Part shown: positions 1-6,422 of the stretch, piece by piece
Numbering within the stretch: position 1 is the first letter of the stretch
How the letters are laid out: every line of letters begins with the position of its first letter
Assembly: GCA_964535295.1 (NCBI GenBank)
Contig: CAZHUW010000099.1
Span: forward strand, 1-12,408
DNA length: 12,408 nucleotides
Direction of reading: 5' to 3'
Source of the DNA: SB21 sp964535295
Lineage (GTDB): Bacteria > CLD3 > SB21
The notes under the pieces: generated by a model
Database searches by the model: none
What the model was told of the DNA's origin: nothing
What the model saw: the letters and a program-made list of their open reading frames with translations, nothing else
Position numbers and translations under genes: made by a program

Positions 1-76
1 ACGTGCCGATATCGCCGTATACGATCCCTAATGTTGTCAGGACAAGCAGAGGGGTCAATTTATGGGTTTGTGTCAA
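1..76 (-). CDS. kup: Kup-family potassium transporter, N-terminal fragment (cut by window edge)
   Basis: Reading the minus strand from a TTG at 76-74 gives 25 codons that run off the left edge. The peptide contains LGIVYGDIGT, preceded by a hydrophobic stretch (LTPLLVLTT). This is the first transmembrane segment and the hallmark GDIGTSPLY-type motif of KUP/HAK/KT potassium uptake permeases; the base left over at position 1 fits the expected Ser. The TTG start is chosen because the frame is closed by a stop a few codons upstream and an AAGGA Shine-Dalgarno (bases 83-87) lies 6 bases before it. Family members are inner-membrane K+/H+ symporters of about 600-700 residues, so most of this gene is outside the window. 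It is transcribed divergently from serS. The family call rests on one short motif, but that motif is distinctive. Confidence 0.8.
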   Translation of the reverse strand, partial: MTQTHKLTPLLVLTTLGIVYGDIGT

Positions 77-82
77 GTTGAA

Positions 83-87
83 TCCTT
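83..87 (-). promoter_or_regulatory. Shine-Dalgarno of kup
   Basis: On the minus strand AAGGA lies 6 bases upstream of the TTG codon at 76-74. It decides the non-ATG start, because no ATG or GTG is available in this frame between the upstream stop and the conserved GDIGT motif. Confidence 0.55.
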
Positions 88-116
88 ATATCTCATTGTT
101 TAAAAAACAAGGAACT

Positions 117-146
117 AATATATCGAATGTTCAGGGGCGCATACAA
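117..146 (-). promoter_or_regulatory. Candidate promoter for kup
   Basis: The minus strand reads TTGTAT (146-141), an 18-base spacer, then TATATT (122-117). This would start transcription about 30-35 bases before the kup TTG codon. The hexamers match a sigma-70 consensus only moderately, and the lineage may use a different promoter code. This is a candidate by position and spacing only. Confidence 0.25.
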
Positions 147-288
147 TGAAGACCGCGTAAAGATTTGCATCAAAAGTATAAAGATTTTATAAAGACAGCT
201 AACCGTCATTCAATGTGACCTAATGGGGATTTCCTTTAATAGCCTCTGTCAAAAAAAATTCTTTCAGAATGACTCGCGTTCCTTATCA

Positions 289-317
289 TTGATTTTCACC
301 GCTATTTTCGTTATCAT
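289..317 (+). promoter_or_regulatory. Candidate promoter for serS
   Basis: TTGATT (289-294), a 17-base spacer and TATCAT (312-317) resemble sigma-70 -35 and -10 boxes and would start transcription about 30 bases before the serS ATG. A second, weaker candidate with the same spacing is TTGCAT (165-170) with TATAAA (188-193). I see no T-box-like or other leader structure in the 77-355 gap. Confidence 0.35.
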
Positions 318-355
318 GGCGAAGTTCAAAAACGTATTTCTAAAGCGAGGGATTT

Positions 356-1624
356 ATGCTTGATCTGAAATTTATCCGTGAGAACCTGGACCTGGTAAAG
401 AAAGCGGCCAAAGAGAAAAAATTTGAAGTGGATTTTGATTCGCTGGTCAAATTTGACGACGAACGCAAAGCGATCATTCTTAAAGTTGAAGAAAAAAAAG
501 CGCGGCGGAACAAAGCGTCGGAAGAGATCGCCAAAATGAAAAAGGCCGGTCAGAATGCCGATGCAATGGTGGCAGAGATGAAAGCCGTAGGCGACGAGAT
601 CAAAGTTCTGGACGAACAGCAAAAAGCGGCAGAGACCAATCTGAATCAGCTTCTGCTGACCGTTCCCAACATCCCGCATCCGTCCGTTCCTGACGGCGGC
701 ACACCGGAAGATAATAAGACGATATTCACCTGGGGCAACATGCCGAAAGCGGATTTTCAGCTAAAACCGCATTGGGATCTGGTGGAAAAACTCGACCTGA
801 TCGATTTTGCAACCGGTGTCAAGATCGCCGGCGCGGGGTTTCCGGTTTACAAAGGCGCGGGAGCCAAATTGCAGCGCGCACTGATCAATTTTTTCCTCGA
901 CAAAGCGGGCGAGCATGGATACAAAGAAATACAACCGCCCATCGTCGTAAATACCGACAGCGCAACCGGCACGGGGCAATTGCCCGATAAAGAAGACCAG
1001 ATGTACGTAGTGACAAAGGACGAATTTTATCTCATTCCGACGGCGGAAGTGCCGGTGACCAATATTCACCGCCAGCAGATTTTAAAAACAGATCAACTTC
1101 CGATCAAATACGCCGCGTATACGCCGTGTTTTCGCAGAGAAGCGGGATCCTACGGCAAGGACGTGCGCGGACTCAATCGGCTGCATCAATTCGATAAGGT
1201 AGAGCTGGTCAAATTCGTTCATCCCGACACGTCGTATGACGAACTTGAAAGTTTACGCACCGATGCTGAGAAATTATTGCAGGAACTTGAATTGCCGTAC
1301 CGTGTTCTCCTGATGTGTAAGGGTGATATGGGGTTCACACAAACCAAAAAATACGATCTGGAAGTGTGGTCGGCAGGGCAGCAAAGGTGGCTGGAAGTTT
1401 CTTCGTGCAGTAATTTTGAATCGTTCCAGGCACGGCGTATGAATATCAAGTTCAAAGATGCCGCAGGTATGCCTGAATTCGTTCATACGCTGAACGGTTC
1501 AGGCCTGGCAGTACCGCGAATTGTTTCGGCGATCATCGAGAATTATCAGACGGACGAAGGAACGATCGTGGTTCCTAAAGTTCTGCGCAAATACATGGGT
1601 ATGGATGTGATCAAGTCGCATTAG
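356..1624 (+). CDS. serS: Seryl-tRNA synthetase
   Basis: A cytoplasmic class II aminoacyl-tRNA synthetase that charges tRNA-Ser (and tRNA-Sec where present) with serine using ATP. The 422-residue length is normal for bacterial SerRS. Residues 1 to about 110 are rich in Lys, Glu and Ala and form the antiparallel coiled-coil arm that contacts the tRNA long variable arm. The catalytic core shows the serine-binding TAE triad (229-231), motif 2 beginning FRREAG (259-264) and continuing through a KDVRGLNRLHQF segment, and motif 3 GSGLAVPR (381-388). The protein opens with the usual MLDLKFIREN, so the ATG is secure; a GAGG Shine-Dalgarno at 347-350 lies 5 bases upstream. It is probably transcribed on its own or with the Rsm22-like gene; a strong hairpin follows two bases after its stop codon. 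Nothing looks damaged. Confidence 0.98.
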   Translation: MLDLKFIRENLDLVKKAAKEKKFEVDFDSLVKFDDERKAIILKVEEKKARRNKASEEIAKMKKAGQNADAMVAEMKAVGDEIKVLDEQQKAAETNLNQLLLTVPNIPHPSVPDGGTPEDNKTIFTWGNMPKADFQLKPHWDLVEKLDLIDFATGVKIAGAGFPVYKGAGAKLQRALINFFLDKAGEHGYKEIQPPIVVNTDSATGTGQLPDKEDQMYVVTKDEFYLIPTAEVPVTNIHRQQILKTDQLPIKYAAYTPCFRREAGSYGKDVRGLNRLHQFDKVELVKFVHPDTSYDELESLRTDAEKLLQELELPYRVLLMCKGDMGFTQTKKYDLEVWSAGQQRWLEVSSCSNFESFQARRMNIKFKDAAGMPEFVHTLNGSGLAVPRIVSAIIENYQTDEGTIVVPKVLRKYMGMDVIKSH

Positions 1625-1625
1625 C

Positions 1626-1701
1626 AACCACCCCCTGCCCCTCCTTGCTCATTGCTTTCATTCAAGTTTGTTCCGAGCAAGGAGGGGACCCAGGGGTGGT
1701 T
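1626..1701. repeat. Long imperfect hairpin (REP/MITE-like palindrome) after serS
   Basis: Two arms, 1626-1650 and 1675-1701, are inverted copies. The inner stem is 13 perfect base pairs (1638-1650 with 1675-1687). The outer stem is 11 base pairs (left arm 1626-1637 with one extra C, right arm 1691-1701), with three unpaired bases 1688-1690 between the stems. The loop is 24 bases (1651-1674). The arms are C-rich and G-rich, unlike the AT-rich gaps elsewhere in the window, and look like a dispersed palindromic element. The right arm contains AAGGAGG and the left arm its complement CCTCCTT, so a ribosome-binding-like sequence is locked in the stem, although no suitable start follows it. It could act as a transcript-end stabiliser or RNase III site. 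No U-run follows the stem, so it is not a standard intrinsic terminator. Confidence 0.8.
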
Positions 1702-1714
1702 CACACAAAATCTC

Positions 1715-2869
1715 ATGAAAAATAAACTTCTCCTTCCATCAGCTTATCTCTCCGCGCTGGAATCGCAATTTGATCTTTCATTAGAAAATCCCGTTCCGAA
1801 GAAACTCAGGCCTTTTGCTCAGACGATCAGCGCGATGTCGTCGGGCTTGAAAAAGAACCGGCAACGGCAGGAATTTATCTCCTCGGCCTACCTGGACAAT
1901 AAGGCCTATTGTGACGCGTATCTTTTGTATTACACGACCTGCAATCTTCTCAAAATTTATCATCCACTGAATGAACTGGCCCCCTCGGGTTTTTTTGAAA
2001 GGCATCAACAGGTGAATGTGCTGGATATCGGCAGCGGTACCGGCACCATGATACTCGGCGCATCGATGTGGCTGCATGAGCGTTATCCGCAGAATCGTTC
2101 TCATTTCACGGCCTGGGATCAATCGGATCGGGCTCTGAGAACATTTGAAGAGTTTTACAAAAAATTCGCGGGGACTGACACATTGAATACTATTCGTACG
2201 GATTTGGAAAAAGGGAGTTTATCTGATGAAAAGTTTGATGTGATCTTCGGGGGAAATATTATCAATGAATTGACCGAGCAAGGCGGGGTCCATTTCATTG
2301 AGATTTTGGAGAGGAATTTATTGCCTGAAGGTTTTGTCATACTGATCGAGCCGGCATTGCGAGAATCATCGCGCCGACTACTGCAGTTAAGGGATCGTCT
2401 TTTACAAAAAGGCTGGTTTGTTTATGCGCCTTGTTTTACTTTCAAGAGCTGCCCGGCTCTGGTTGATGCGGGGGATTGGTGCCATCACGATATCCGCTGG
2501 GAGCGGCCCGCATTTATCGCCGTGATCGATGAAATGATCGGCCATATCCGGAAATCAATGAAATTCTCCTATCTCATTTTGAGCCGGCAGGACATTCACT
2601 TATCGGATTTTATTTTCCCAGAGCGTGATTTTACCGGTCAATTCCGCGTCGTGAGCGATATGGCCAAAGAAAAGGGGCGACGAAAAGCGTATGTATGCAA
2701 TGATCACGGGCGCTGCGAATGTCTGAAAAATAATCGCGACGATTCAGACAAAAATGAAGTTTTTGACGAGTTGAAATTATATGATGTGGTACAGATCAAC
2801 GGTCTTGCCGAAAAGAAGCAGATCAAGCAAATTCAAAAAGAAACCGTGGTCAAAAAGATCGGGAGTTAA
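1715..2869 (+). CDS. Rsm22-family ribosome-associated methyltransferase-like protein
   Basis: The 384-residue protein (from ATG 1715) has a Rossmann SAM-binding motif I, DIGSGTG (104-110), and an acidic-aromatic stretch (AWDQSD) where motif II is expected. It is followed by a GNIINEL segment. The C-terminal half carries a Cys pattern typical of the Rsm22 family: C240 and C246 (CxxxxxCP), C256 in DWCH, and C328/C334/C336 in a CNDHGRCEC segment. Mitochondrial relatives (yeast Rsm22, human METTL17) act in small-subunit assembly and bind a 4Fe-4S cluster; the bacterial role is less clear. The frame is open upstream to a TTG at 1652, but that extension is encoded by the hairpin at 1626-1701 and adds no family-like sequence, so ATG 1715 is preferred. 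No Shine-Dalgarno is visible. It lies after serS and converges on the response regulator. The family call is confident; catalytic activity is uncertain. Confidence 0.8.
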   Translation: MKNKLLLPSAYLSALESQFDLSLENPVPKKLRPFAQTISAMSSGLKKNRQRQEFISSAYLDNKAYCDAYLLYYTTCNLLKIYHPLNELAPSGFFERHQQVNVLDIGSGTGTMILGASMWLHERYPQNRSHFTAWDQSDRALRTFEEFYKKFAGTDTLNTIRTDLEKGSLSDEKFDVIFGGNIINELTEQGGVHFIEILERNLLPEGFVILIEPALRESSRRLLQLRDRLLQKGWFVYAPCFTFKSCPALVDAGDWCHHDIRWERPAFIAVIDEMIGHIRKSMKFSYLILSRQDIHLSDFIFPERDFTGQFRVVSDMAKEKGRRKAYVCNDHGRCECLKNNRDDSDKNEVFDELKLYDVVQINGLAEKKQIKQIQKETVVKKIGS

Positions 2870-3261
2870 TTGCGCGAAGGAGATTTTTTGTTGAGCAGGC
2901 TGTAGATGACTTTGATGAATTCGTCGATGGAAAATAATTTATTCATATAATGATCGGCGCCCGCGCTCATGACTTTTTTGCGGCTGCCGGCAACGGTAAG
3001 AACGAGGACAGGAATATGTTTGGTCAGCGGATTGGCTTTCAGTTCCTCACATAATTTGATCCCGTCCTTGCCGGGCATCATGATATCGAGCGTGATCAGG
3101 TCGGGCTTATGCGCCAGCGCCATGTCCATACCTTCAAAACCGTCCCGTGCCTCGATGACATTAAATTGTGAGAAACGAAGAATTCGCCGGATCATTTCCC
3201 GCACTTCATCTTCGTCGTCCACGATCATGATCGTGTGTGTTTTTGTTTCGGTTTTTGTCAT
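2866..3261 (-). CDS. Single-domain response regulator (CheY-like receiver)
   Basis: A 131-residue protein made of one receiver domain with no output domain. From ATG 3261, the acidic pocket is D15-D16 (IMIVDDEDEVREM), the phospho-acceptor is D59 (ITLDIMMPGKDG), the switch Thr is T89 (VLVLTVAGS) and the conserved Lys is K108. The residue after this Lys is Leu (NKLF) instead of the nearly invariant cis-Pro of K-P-F. A TTG at 3267 would add two residues; neither start has a good Shine-Dalgarno. Such stand-alone receivers pass phosphate within a relay or bind a partner protein. No histidine kinase is in the window, so the partner is unknown. Its stop overlaps the stop of the convergent Rsm22-like gene by 4 bases, leaving no room for a terminator between them. 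Confidence 0.92.
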   Translation of the reverse strand: MTKTETKTHTIMIVDDEDEVREMIRRILRFSQFNVIEARDGFEGMDMALAHKPDLITLDIMMPGKDGIKLCEELKANPLTKHIPVLVLTVAGSRKKVMSAGADHYMNKLFSIDEFIKVIYSLLNKKSPSRN

Positions 3262-3317
3262 CGGCAATTTGGGTGTAGAAAAGTAAACTCTGATTTAATC
3301 AGATCGTGAGAAAATGG

Positions 3318-3334
3318 TAAACAAAATTTGTTTA
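3318..3334. promoter_or_regulatory. Palindrome in the RR/recG divergent gap
   Basis: TAAACAAAATTTGTTTA has perfect 8-base arms around one central base. A TATAAT hexamer (3333-3338, + strand) overlaps its right end, so a protein bound here could affect a rightward promoter. The role as an operator is inferred. Confidence 0.35.
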
Positions 3335-3371
3335 TAATCTCAACATCACAATTTAACGAGGCCTATCAGTA

Positions 3372-3385
3372 TAATCAATTGATTA
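3372..3385. promoter_or_regulatory. 14-base perfect palindrome in the RR/recG gap
   Basis: TAATCAATTGATTA is a perfect 14-base palindrome about 85 bases before the recG ATG. It contains ATCAA/TTGAT half-sites, but in the opposite order and with closer spacing than in an FNR box, so I do not assign it to that family. Confidence 0.35.
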
Positions 3386-3403
3386 GTCATTACTATTTTC
3401 GGA

Positions 3404-3423
3404 GTGTAAATATTATATTACAC
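3404..3423. promoter_or_regulatory. Spaced inverted repeat upstream of recG
   Basis: GTGTAA and TTACAC are separated by 8 bases, giving a 20-base dyad with helical-turn spacing typical of dimeric regulators. It lies about 47 bases before the recG start in a very AT-rich leader. The regulator, if any, is unknown. Confidence 0.35.
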
Positions 3424-3469
3424 CACGATATAAAATATAAGTTGATATAAAACATAGTTATAGATTCAA

Positions 3470-5584
3470 ATGATTCATGACCTTAACACGGAAGTCAAGT
3501 TTCTTCCCCGGATCGGCCCCAAAAGAGCGGATGTTCTAAACGAAACCGGTATCTTTACCTTATGGGATCTTTTGAATTATTTTCCGCGCCGTTATCTTGA
3601 CCGTTCGCATGTTCCGGCGATCAAAGACCTGCGGATCCATGACGCGGCAACCGTAGTTGGCCGTGTAGAAAGTTTTGCTCTGGTAAAGAACCGGAAAGCA
3701 TGGGGTTCACGATTTCGCCTGATCCTTGCAGACGACACGGGACACATTAATCTGGTATGGTTTCAGGGCGCGCAATATTATGAAAAGGCATTTGAGGCCG
3801 GAGAAATGCTGGCCGCGTACGGCAAGATCGAATATTATAACGGCGAACTCCAGATCACGCATCCGGAATTCGACCGGCTGGAAAACGAAGAAGAAAATAA
3901 TTTCCTTCACACCGGCGCCATTATTCCCGTATATCCGTCGGGCGAAGCTCTGCGAAAAAAATGGTTCGACAGCCGCGGTTTCCGCCGGTTGATCAAGCCG
4001 CTTTTAGATCTTTCGGATGAAATTGAAGAATCTTTGCCTCGAACGATCATCGAAAAAAATAAACTGCTCTCCATTCAGGCAACCTATCGGCAGATCCATT
4101 TCCCGTTGTCGGTGGATAATCTTGAAAAAGCGCGTGAGCGTATCAAATTCGAAGAGCTTTTTTATCTTCAACTGATGATGGCCTACCGTAAGCAAAAGAT
4201 CACGGCATCGCAGAAAGGGATCGTATTTTCAAAAGTCGGCGACAAAATGAAAGAATTGATTTCAAAATTACCTTTCCAGCTGACCGACGAACAGAAAAAA
4301 GTTCTCAGGGAAATTCACGCCGATATGAAGTCGCCTCATTGCATGAACCGGCTGATCCAGGGCGATGTCGGCAGCGGCAAGACCATTGTGGCTTTGCTGG
4401 CGATCCTGATCGCAGTGGAGAACGGATATCAGACGGCATTCATGGCGCCGACGGAAATTCTGGCCGAACAGCATTATTATGTCATACAGGAATATCTGTG
4501 GGGAATGAATATCCGTGTAACCCTGCTCAAAGGCGGCCAAAAAAAGACCGAACGCGAGAAAATATTGTATGACATTAAGTACCATCAGGCGGATATTGTT
4601 GTCGGCACGCATGCGATATTCCAGGAGCATGTGGAATTTGAGAAGTTAGGACTGGTCGTGATCGACGAACAGCACCGGTTCGGCGTGATGCAACGTGCGG
4701 AGGTACGCAGGAAAGCCGTTGTCAAAGGGATTTACCCGGATGTACTGGTCATGACCGCGACGCCGATCCCGCGAACGCTGGCTATGGCCGTTTACGGCGA
4801 TCTGGATATTTCAGTCATAGGAGAATTACCCACCGGCCGCAAACCGATCAAAACCGTTTCCAGAAAAGAAGACGCGCGGAAAAAGATATACGAATTCATA
4901 AAAGCGGAGATCAAAAAAGGACGTCAATGTTACATCGTGTATCCGCTCATTGAAGAATCTGAAAAGTCCGACCTCAAAGCCGCTGCGGAAGCTTTTGAGC
5001 ATTTGTCAAAAAAGGTATTTCCAAACTTCCGGCTCGGGCTGCTTCATGGGAAAATGAAAAGCGCGGAAAAGCAGGAAGAGATGGCCAAATTCAAGAATCA
5101 CGATATCCATATTCTGGTTAGTACCACTGTGATCGAGGTCGGTGTGAATATTCCCAACGCGACGATCATGCTGATCGAGCATGCGGAGCGGTTTGGCCTG
5201 ACGCAGTTGCATCAACTGCGCGGGCGGGTCGGGCGTGGAGGCGAGCAGTCGTACTGCATCCTGATGATCGGGAAAGACGGCTTGATAGAAGAGAACATGG
5301 CGCGTATCCGTGTCATGGAAGAAACGAACGACGGATTTAAGATCGCCGAAGAGGATCTCAAACTTCGCGGGCCCGGGGAATTTTTCGGTACGAAACAATC
5401 CGGCCTGCCGGAATTGAAGATGGCCCATATTCTTTTTGACCGGGAACTGATGAAAAAAGCACGCGAAGCCGCATTTGATCTTGTTAAAAAAGATCCTCAG
5501 TTACGTGTAGCAGAAAATGTATCGGTGAAGAAGAAATTCATGAAGGAATATTACGATAAATTAGGCCTCGGAGAAGTGGGGTAG
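3470..5584 (+). CDS. recG: ATP-dependent DNA helicase RecG
   Basis: A superfamily 2 DNA translocase that reverses stalled replication forks and drives branch migration of Holliday junctions and D-loops. The 704-residue length is normal. The N-terminus has a helix-hairpin-helix-like segment (PRIGPKRADVL, then LLNYFPRRYLDRS), followed by the OB-fold wedge domain (roughly residues 55-150). Helicase motifs follow in order: Walker A GDVGSGKT (298-305), DEQH Walker B (399-402), TATPIPRTLA (from 429), STTVIEVGVNIPN (551-563) and motif VI RGRVGRG (584-590). The last is followed by the C-terminal hook region. The ATG start gives the expected N-terminus; no Shine-Dalgarno is visible. It is divergent from the response regulator, behind a gap with three palindromes, and leads a run of + strand genes with gaps of 89 bases or fewer up to xdhA. 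No broken motif is seen. Confidence 0.98.
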   Translation: MIHDLNTEVKFLPRIGPKRADVLNETGIFTLWDLLNYFPRRYLDRSHVPAIKDLRIHDAATVVGRVESFALVKNRKAWGSRFRLILADDTGHINLVWFQGAQYYEKAFEAGEMLAAYGKIEYYNGELQITHPEFDRLENEEENNFLHTGAIIPVYPSGEALRKKWFDSRGFRRLIKPLLDLSDEIEESLPRTIIEKNKLLSIQATYRQIHFPLSVDNLEKARERIKFEELFYLQLMMAYRKQKITASQKGIVFSKVGDKMKELISKLPFQLTDEQKKVLREIHADMKSPHCMNRLIQGDVGSGKTIVALLAILIAVENGYQTAFMAPTEILAEQHYYVIQEYLWGMNIRVTLLKGGQKKTEREKILYDIKYHQADIVVGTHAIFQEHVEFEKLGLVVIDEQHRFGVMQRAEVRRKAVVKGIYPDVLVMTATPIPRTLAMAVYGDLDISVIGELPTGRKPIKTVSRKEDARKKIYEFIKAEIKKGRQCYIVYPLIEESEKSDLKAAAEAFEHLSKKVFPNFRLGLLHGKMKSAEKQEEMAKFKNHDIHILVSTTVIEVGVNIPNATIMLIEHAERFGLTQLHQLRGRVGRGGEQSYCILMIGKDGLIEENMARIRVMEETNDGFKIAEEDLKLRGPGEFFGTKQSGLPELKMAHILFDRELMKKAREAAFDLVKKDPQLRVAENVSVKKKFMKEYYDKLGLGEVG

Positions 5585-5673
5585 GATAAGAAAAAGTCAT
5601 TGGAAAAAGTGGCGGGAATTAGATACATTAAAACGATTTAGTCAGATAAAAAGCAGGATAAAAGAATCCTTTT

Positions 5674-6372
5674 ATGATCCCACTACGCGACACAATTCCA
5701 TCATCAACATTTCCGGTTGTGACCGTCGCTTTGATCGTGGTCAACGGGGCGATTTTTATTTTTGAATGGCTGTTGGGACCGGATATCAATCCTTTGTTCA
5801 ATATGTTCGGCATCGTTCCGGCCAAATATTTCTGGATGGCGCAGTATCAGCCGACAGATTTTCTCGGACGATTTGGACCGCTGGTGTCTTCCATGTTTCT
5901 ACACGGCGGATGGATGCACGTGATCAGCAATATGTGGTATCTCTGGATCTTTGGCGACAATGTCGAGGACCGCATGGGGCACAAGAAATTTCTGTTATTT
6001 TATATTCTCTGCGGTCTGGGCGCCGGGTTCACCCACATCTATCTTAATTCCGATTCACCGATCCCGACGGTAGGCGCCAGCGGCGCGATTGCCGGTGTCA
6101 TGGGCGCCTATATTGTACTATATCCGCATTCAAAGGTAGTAACGCTGCTGCCGATATTTATTTTTATACAGATCATTGAGATCCCGGCCTTTTTCTTTTT
6201 AGGTTTTTGGATATTGCTGCAATTCTTTCAGGGGACGCTTTCACTTGGCGCAGATGCCCATACCGGCGGCGTAGCATGGTGGGCGCATTTCGGAGGGTTT
6301 GTGATCGGAGCGCTTCTTGTGTTTTTGTTTAGGAAGCCGAAAGGTCATTATGTCGTGGTACATGAGGACTAA
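5674..6372 (+). CDS. Rhomboid family intramembrane serine protease
   Basis: A 232-residue polytopic membrane protein with about six hydrophobic segments, the first at residues 13-34. It has the catalytic dyad of rhomboids: Ser136 in GASGAIAG and His205 in AHFGGF, the latter in the last membrane segment. The HGGWMHVISNMWYLWIFGDNVEDRMG block (residues 77 onward, with H82 and N86) supplies the oxyanion-side residues and a family-typical loop. Rhomboids cleave single-pass membrane proteins within the bilayer; the substrate here cannot be told. Both N- and C-termini are short, with no cytosolic zinc-finger extension. It follows recG by 89 bases, with only a weak 5-base-pair hairpin (5655-5670) before the start, and precedes icmF by 50 bases. 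All catalytic residues are present, so it should be active. Confidence 0.95.
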   Translation: MIPLRDTIPSSTFPVVTVALIVVNGAIFIFEWLLGPDINPLFNMFGIVPAKYFWMAQYQPTDFLGRFGPLVSSMFLHGGWMHVISNMWYLWIFGDNVEDRMGHKKFLLFYILCGLGAGFTHIYLNSDSPIPTVGASGAIAGVMGAYIVLYPHSKVVTLLPIFIFIQIIEIPAFFFLGFWILLQFFQGTLSLGADAHTGGVAWWAHFGGFVIGALLVFLFRKPKGHYVVVHED

Positions 6373-6375
6373 AGA

Positions 6376-6410
6376 AAATTTTAAATTAGAAATTTTAAAT
6401 TCTAAATTAA
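6376..6410. repeat. Five tandem 7-base repeats (AAATTNN) before icmF
   Basis: Five consecutive heptamers begin with AAATT and differ in the last two bases (TT, AG, TT, CT, AA). They fill nearly the whole gap between rhomboid and icmF and end just before the icmF Shine-Dalgarno. They resemble the short tandemly repeated heptanucleotide sequences known from some bacterial genomes. Confidence 0.7.
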
Positions 6411-6411
6411 G

Positions 6412-6416
6412 AAGGA
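6412..6416 (+). promoter_or_regulatory. Shine-Dalgarno deciding the GTG start of icmF
   Basis: AAGGA lies 6 bases upstream of the GTG at 6423. It supports this non-ATG start over internal methionines, which would remove part of the B12-binding domain. Confidence 0.65.
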
Positions 6417-6422
6417 TAGAGC

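Noticed and set aside
251..270. Possible minus-strand intrinsic terminator: ATTCT-GAA-AGAAT followed by a T run
   Set aside because: Only five AT-rich base pairs, and no gene ends there; it lies upstream of kup. Probably chance in AT-rich DNA.
77..355. T-box or riboswitch leader before serS
   Set aside because: No specifier-like stem, T-box sequence or terminator/antiterminator pair is visible in this gap.
1652..1714. TTG-started N-terminal extension of the Rsm22-like protein
   Set aside because: These 21 codons are almost entirely encoded by the hairpin loop and right arm and show no family similarity; ATG 1715 is a normal start.
5655..5670. Hairpin AGGAT/ATCCT just before the rhomboid ATG that might hide a ribosome-binding site
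   Set aside because: Five base pairs with a 6-base loop, and the AGGA is 15 bases from the ATG, too far for a normal Shine-Dalgarno.
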